Made by a program: the position numbers and the translations under genes. The notes beneath the pieces are model-generated. The model was not told the DNA's origin, made no database searches, and saw nothing but the letters and a program-made list of their open reading frames with translations. Below, in pieces: positions 59,854 to 64,000 of a stretch of 64,000 bases of DNA (the stretch's first letter is position 1; the number at the start of each line of letters is the position of its first letter). The stretch covers positions 28,822 to 92,821 of the forward strand of contig MNCI01036654.1 of NCBI GenBank assembly GCA_015680685.1, read 5' to 3'. The DNA comes from Gnetum montanum (taxonomy: Eukaryota > Streptophyta > Gnetopsida > Gnetales > Gnetaceae).

Positions 59854-62365
59854 TACCTTACCCCTTTGAGGATGGATGTGATATATTTATGGCACCTATT
59901 CCTTCCATCCTCACTATGGAGATGCTTTATGTTATCAACTCCTTCAATGGAAAGGCTGATCATTTTAGTACCATCATTCAAGGTGTAACGATCAACATGG
60001 ACATTGATGAGGGCCTCTTTTGAAACTTGTTTTGTGTCCTCGTTGATGGGGAAAATGTTTCCACTAGAATAGTGAAGGAATCTGGCCATCGTGAGGAAGT
60101 TTTGGAATGGCTTGGTGCAAGCATGGGTCATTTTGAAATTTCCATGGATAGCTCCATGGACCTTAGTGCAAAAAAATCATATCCTTTGTTTAGGTCTTCT
60201 GTGTTTTCAAAACTATTATCGCAAAATAAGGTGATTAGCATCACGTAGGGGTGGACCTTTAAGAAGGTATTGATAGATGACACTAGGTTCAACTAGGTGG
60301 TTGCTTTCATTGTCAAGCTTCAAGATCATATCCTCAAACTTCACAAGGATACCTCTATTATAATCCACATGTATTTTTCATTTTTTGTAGGTTACTTGAA
60401 GAGGTTTATGGAGTTTCTCTTGATGTGAAGGAATGGATGATGGATTGCCCAAGATTGAAGCCAACTTTCTAGGCATTGAATAACATACATTTATCTTATG
60501 GTGCAGACCCAAAACCCCCTAGAGGGGATGGATGATGCATTATCCATTACCACGAAGGATCTTGATGGTAGGTGGTGTGAGTTTCTTGACAACACAAATG
60601 ACAAGGAGCCTTTCATGTTTCTAGTGAGCATCATGGAGCCCAAATAATTACACACGAAGGCTAAAGGATTAGCTAGGAAGAAACTCAAGAGGCCCATGGA
60701 TGAAGCACTACTAGCATCAGACCAACCCACCCCGAAGAAGCTTAATTTTAACCTTAAGCCATCATAGCAGGTAGTCATAGGTATGCTTCATTTAAGTTTT
60801 TTCTTTTCTATTTTATTGTAAGAGTTATGTTTATATTATGGTTCCATATGCTACTCAGTTTTCTATGTGCTTTGGTTGCAAATAAATGTCAAGTCATGGC
60901 AGCCCAAGTTACCATAGAGGAAGAAAAAGGCATGTAAAAGAGGCACTCCTACAACAACTTGAGGTAGACATAAATGATCCAAATGCTTTGTTTGGTGAGG
61001 TGGTGCTAGGTACATTCCCCATCATCATTCATGAAGAAGAAGAGGAGCCTAGTATGCCCACACCTTAATGCTTTTGTTATATCCTATTGTTTAATTTTGG
61101 TTTTCATCCTAACCATTCAATGATTGTTATGCTTGTAGTACTTCCTAAGCCACCAATTCATGCCTCTACCCTAAGTTTCATGTGAGATCATGGGTAGAGA
61201 TCCTGGACAAGGTGGAATTCATGCACAAGATGGCTAAGGATATCACGAACTGGTTGCACCAAGCTACACCTAAGATAGATAAGGACCTTACTTCATATGC
61301 CTTAGTTCTTTGGATATGTTATAGGCTATGTTTGCATTATGGTTACACCATGTTTATGATTATATTTTTGGTTATGTAGTGCCTTTTGTGAAGTGGGACC
61401 CCAACCAAGACATGGAGATTGACTCCTTGCTAAAGCTTCCCTCCAATGTCTCTAGTGTACCCTTGAATTTGTATGAGACTGCTACTGATCTAGCAATGTC
61501 ATGCACAAAAACTTCATGGGAGATGGAGAGGTTCAATGAATCCCTATGGGAACAAGTTATGGTCTTAAGGGATAAAACTCAATAGTAGGAAGAGATGAGT
61601 AGAGATCTCCAAGATAACAAAGCCGTTGTGGAAGCCCAAGTGGCTAACTTAGGGGAATTACAGACCAAAGAGATCAAACGAACCCACTATTTACATGTCC
61701 TTGGGGACAAAGTAGTGCTCTCACTGAAGATGGCAAAATAGAAAATGTAGATGGACCTCATCTCCCAGAAGAACAAGGATTGGAAAGATCACTATGATTG
61801 GATCCTAGTGTGGGGTAAGAAACAAAAGGCCCACAAGTGGTAGTACAAGGTAGATCATGGGGCCTAACTCAAGTGGCTCAAGGAGGAGTTAATTGAATGA
61901 TGCAAGGGAGAGCTATTAATCTAGGAGATCCAAGCAAAGAGTGCTTATTAGCTTTTTGAGAGTACTCTCATGGTGGAGTAATCCCCTACTCCTCAACTTA
62001 CCACTACTATAGGTAAGACCTCTACTACTACTATTACTTGAGAGCCACCTACTTAGACTATGATAGATGGATTGGCATCCTTTCTAGCATTGATCTTGGA
62101 ATGCTGACTAAGTCACATGATGAATGACTAGATCCTCCATCATTTGGAGGATGGCCTTCTACATCTACCCCCAGAAGTTATCGAGCTGGAATCCCCATAG
62201 GTTTGATGCATTTTATGTTTTAATTTTTGTTTTAAGCTATGGTTTTGGCTATTGGTTATTAACTATCTATGTGTTATTGTATTTTAGACATTGGGAGACA
62301 TTTTTGGCCCCAATGGCAAGAGTGGGAATGATCCATCACTTTCTCCTCTGACTGTTCCTTAGGAT
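59854..62365 (+). pseudogene. E5 antisense gene, exons 4 to last
   Basis: Exon 4 59854-60780 (D-I-F-M-A, G-V-T-I-N-M-D-I-D-E, S-Y-P-L-F-R-S, L-K-R-F-M-E-F, then K-K-L-K-R-P-M-D and T-P-K-K-L-N-F). Introns: 60781-60881 and 62201-62287 (GTTTGATG to TATTTTAG). Exon 5 ends in a run of Glu then P-S-M-P-T-P. Exon 6 has V-R-S-W-V-E-I-L-D-K-V-E-F-M-H. The coiled-coil exon starts about 61379 with W-D-P-N-Q-D-M-E. The last exon gives D-I-F-G-P-N-G-K-S-G-N-D-P. This is the least damaged copy of the C-terminal half. Confidence 0.7.
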
Positions 62366-62639
62366 CCTCCATTCGCCTCTTGTTGGCTATTGTTAGCCAA
62401 GACTATGTTATAAATGATTGTTATTATTTTTTGGACATTTTTCCACATAGTGTGGCCATGGCTATGTATGTTATAAACATTCTAAGTCTAAATTTTTGGT
62501 TTCATTTTTGGCTATATATGTTATTCTAGTAAGTGTTGTGAATGTTATAAATGTTGTGAATGGCCATGTTGATGATTTTGGTTATAAAATTAAATAGCTA
62601 ATTGATACGATAATAGGCTAAAAAAAATATAAAAGAGAC

Positions 62640-62990
62640 ATTTTCTAGTTTTGGGCCATGGAAAGTGCAAGTTGTATTATTTTGCTAGTTTAAGGCCACG
62701 GTGGGCCATGTTGCATTGTGGTTTCTTTGCCAATTTTAGGCCATGATGGGCTATGTTGCCAGTTTAAAGTCTTAGCAGACTATGATGCCAATTTAAGGCC
62801 ATAATGGTCCTTTTTGATAGTTTAAAGTCTTAGTGGACTGTGACACTAGTTTAAGGCAATAGCAGGTTGTGTTACCAATTTAGAGTCTTAGTGGACTTGT
62901 AAGTTTAAGACCATAGTGGGCCTGTGATGCCAATTTAAGGCTATAGAGGGCCTGTGATGCCAATTTAAGGTCATAGTGGGCCTTTGTTAA
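62640..62990 (+). repeat. E5 GGCC minisatellite
   Basis: About ten units such as GCCAATTTAAGGCCATAATG plus GTCC, 28-38 bp each, with some carrying AAGTCTTAGTGGAC instead of AAGGCCATAGTGGGCC. It lies between the antisense gene and the protease stop, as in E2. 62366-62640 is AT-rich 3' flank without gene. Confidence 0.75.
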
Positions 62991-63251
62991 AGAGAAACCT
63001 ATATATTTTTTGGCAATTTTATGTTTTAAAGTTTTTAAGGCTTTTTTGATGTTTATAACATGAGTAAAAGTAAAGAAAAAGAAAGTCTATAATACATAAG
63101 TAAAAGTACCAATGAAAGTATAAACTTTGGCTACATGCATAAAGAGTAAAACAAAGTACATAAAAAGGTATGACAAATTAAGAAAGAAAGGTTAGGCTAT
63201 ATGGCCATGAGTGCATTTGTTTATAAGTGCATGGAAGGATTAATGTACACT

Positions 63252-64000
63252 TCACTTGTGTAGATTCTTCCTACTCTTTGAAATATTAGGAAATGAGTAA
63301 GGTTTACTCTGCACAAGCTTATATTCACCATCATCTTCACTAATGATGTTAAAAGGGAGTTCATCCCATAATGCATCCCATTGCCTATCATTGTCATTGT
63401 TGACTTTTTGTTCCCTCTTGGGTTGATGGATTTCATGGTTGGGAGCTTCTTCTTGAAGCTCCACTTCAAACCTTTGTTCTATGTTCACATTGTTGATAGC
63501 TAGGGAAACTACACTGTCACTGTGAATGATGATTTTACCTCCCTCATAAGGAAGGTGAACTTCTTGAAGGATGGATAAGGACATGACCTGTAATTGAGCA
63601 AACCATGATCTTCCTAGGATAAGGTTGAACCATGATCTTGAGTTGGTGAAAGCTGAAGAAGCCTCTTCATCGCAAAGGGATACTTGAATCATGTATGGTT
63701 CTTGTGTCAATCTCCAATTTTCATCTATTTAAAATGATGAAATAACATAAGGGTTATCATTAGCCTTCAATGTGTCTTTGTAGGCTTTCATCGATTGATT
63801 TTATGGCCAAACTAGGTTGGAAGCATCTAAGACTAGCTCCCTCCTATCTATCATCCTCTACAAGTCATCCTTTAATGTGAGGAAAAAGTCTATGTAATGA
63901 CCAGGCATTTGGTGATAATGGTAAAAGTGGGTTAGTTATTCAAGTGGGATCCTTGGATATTTCGCATAAATGCTCATGCTTCTTTCAAGCAACTTTGGTC
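63252..64000 (-). pseudogene. E5 gag-protease, 3' part with internal deletion
   Basis: 63710-63252 is open for 152 codons. It reads Y-M-I-Q-V-S-L-C-D-E-E-A-S (as in E2 gag near 43790), then jumps at about 63635 to W-F-N-L-I-L-G-R-S-W-F, L-P-Y-E-G-G-K-I and the protease end. About 1 kb holding the gag tail and protease active site is missing compared with E2. It ends L-H-K and TGA in a donor-like CACAAGTGAAG. Gag continues past 64000. Confidence 0.7.

Larger units (their letters stand above)
58823..64000 (-). mobile_element. E5: Tat-type element, minus strand, truncated at both window side and E4 side
   Basis: Contains, from the right on the minus strand, gag-protease (64000-63252), GGCC repeats (62990-62640) and the antisense gene on + (59854-62365) with intron-1-like sequence (58823-59853). 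Everything beyond (array, pol, LTR) is missing at the E4 junction. No LTR or duplication marks that junction, so a deletion joined the two elements. Confidence 0.75.

Overview
This window looks like gene-poor, repeat-filled nuclear DNA from a seed plant with a large genome. The sequence does not fix the species. It is AT-rich and strongly depleted of CG. The ORFs are long but broken, mainly by TAG and TGA codons where related copies read CAG, CAA, CGA or TGG, as expected from old methylation-driven C-to-T decay. I found no tRNA, rRNA, CRISPR array or intact host gene. Almost everything is nested LTR retrotransposons.

Layout. 1-720 is the end of an unassigned, younger element. 721-14631 is E1, a + strand Ty3/gypsy element of the Tat type, inserted in the RNase H gene of another gypsy element (G1, 14632-16187 onward). 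16380-17725 is a minus-strand chromovirus end (C1). A Ty1/copia element (K1, 17726-18954) is inserted in it, and K1 is cut by E4, a + strand Tat element (18955-58822). E4 is in turn split by E2, a minus-strand Tat element (26138-49915) with 5-bp target duplications TGCAC on both sides. E2's upstream LTR carries a young, CG-rich solo LTR (48414-49838, duplication TTTAC). From 58823 to the end is E5, another minus-strand Tat element, joined to E4 by a deletion.

Element architecture. By comparing E1, E2, E4 and E5 I read one plan, about 20 kb or more: LTR, leader, gag-protease, GGCC minisatellite, a long multi-exon gene on the OPPOSITE strand, a tandem array with a period near 190 bp, a second GGCC minisatellite zone, then RT, RNase H, a second RNase H, integrase, 3' UTR and LTR. 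The antisense gene has conserved GT-AG introns and begins with a short basic exon. It then encodes a domain resembling the FCP1/SCP-type (HAD-fold) CTD phosphatases but without its catalytic aspartates, a novel central domain, a basic NLS-like stretch and a coiled coil. An intron-bearing gene can survive retrotransposition only if it is antisense to the genomic RNA, which fits.

The second unusual theme is a set of short palindromic 'words' repeated in the LTR just upstream of the TATA box. Each element has its own word, and the same word recurs in its internal 190-bp array, which sits upstream of the antisense gene. Undoing CG decay turns the Tat words into variants of a palindrome with core ACGCTGG/CCAGCGT. 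The copia and chromovirus LTRs carry words built on GACGTC. The solo LTR shows the undecayed form.

All protein-coding features here are pseudogenes. Assignments rest on reading translations and comparing copies within the window. No database search was run.
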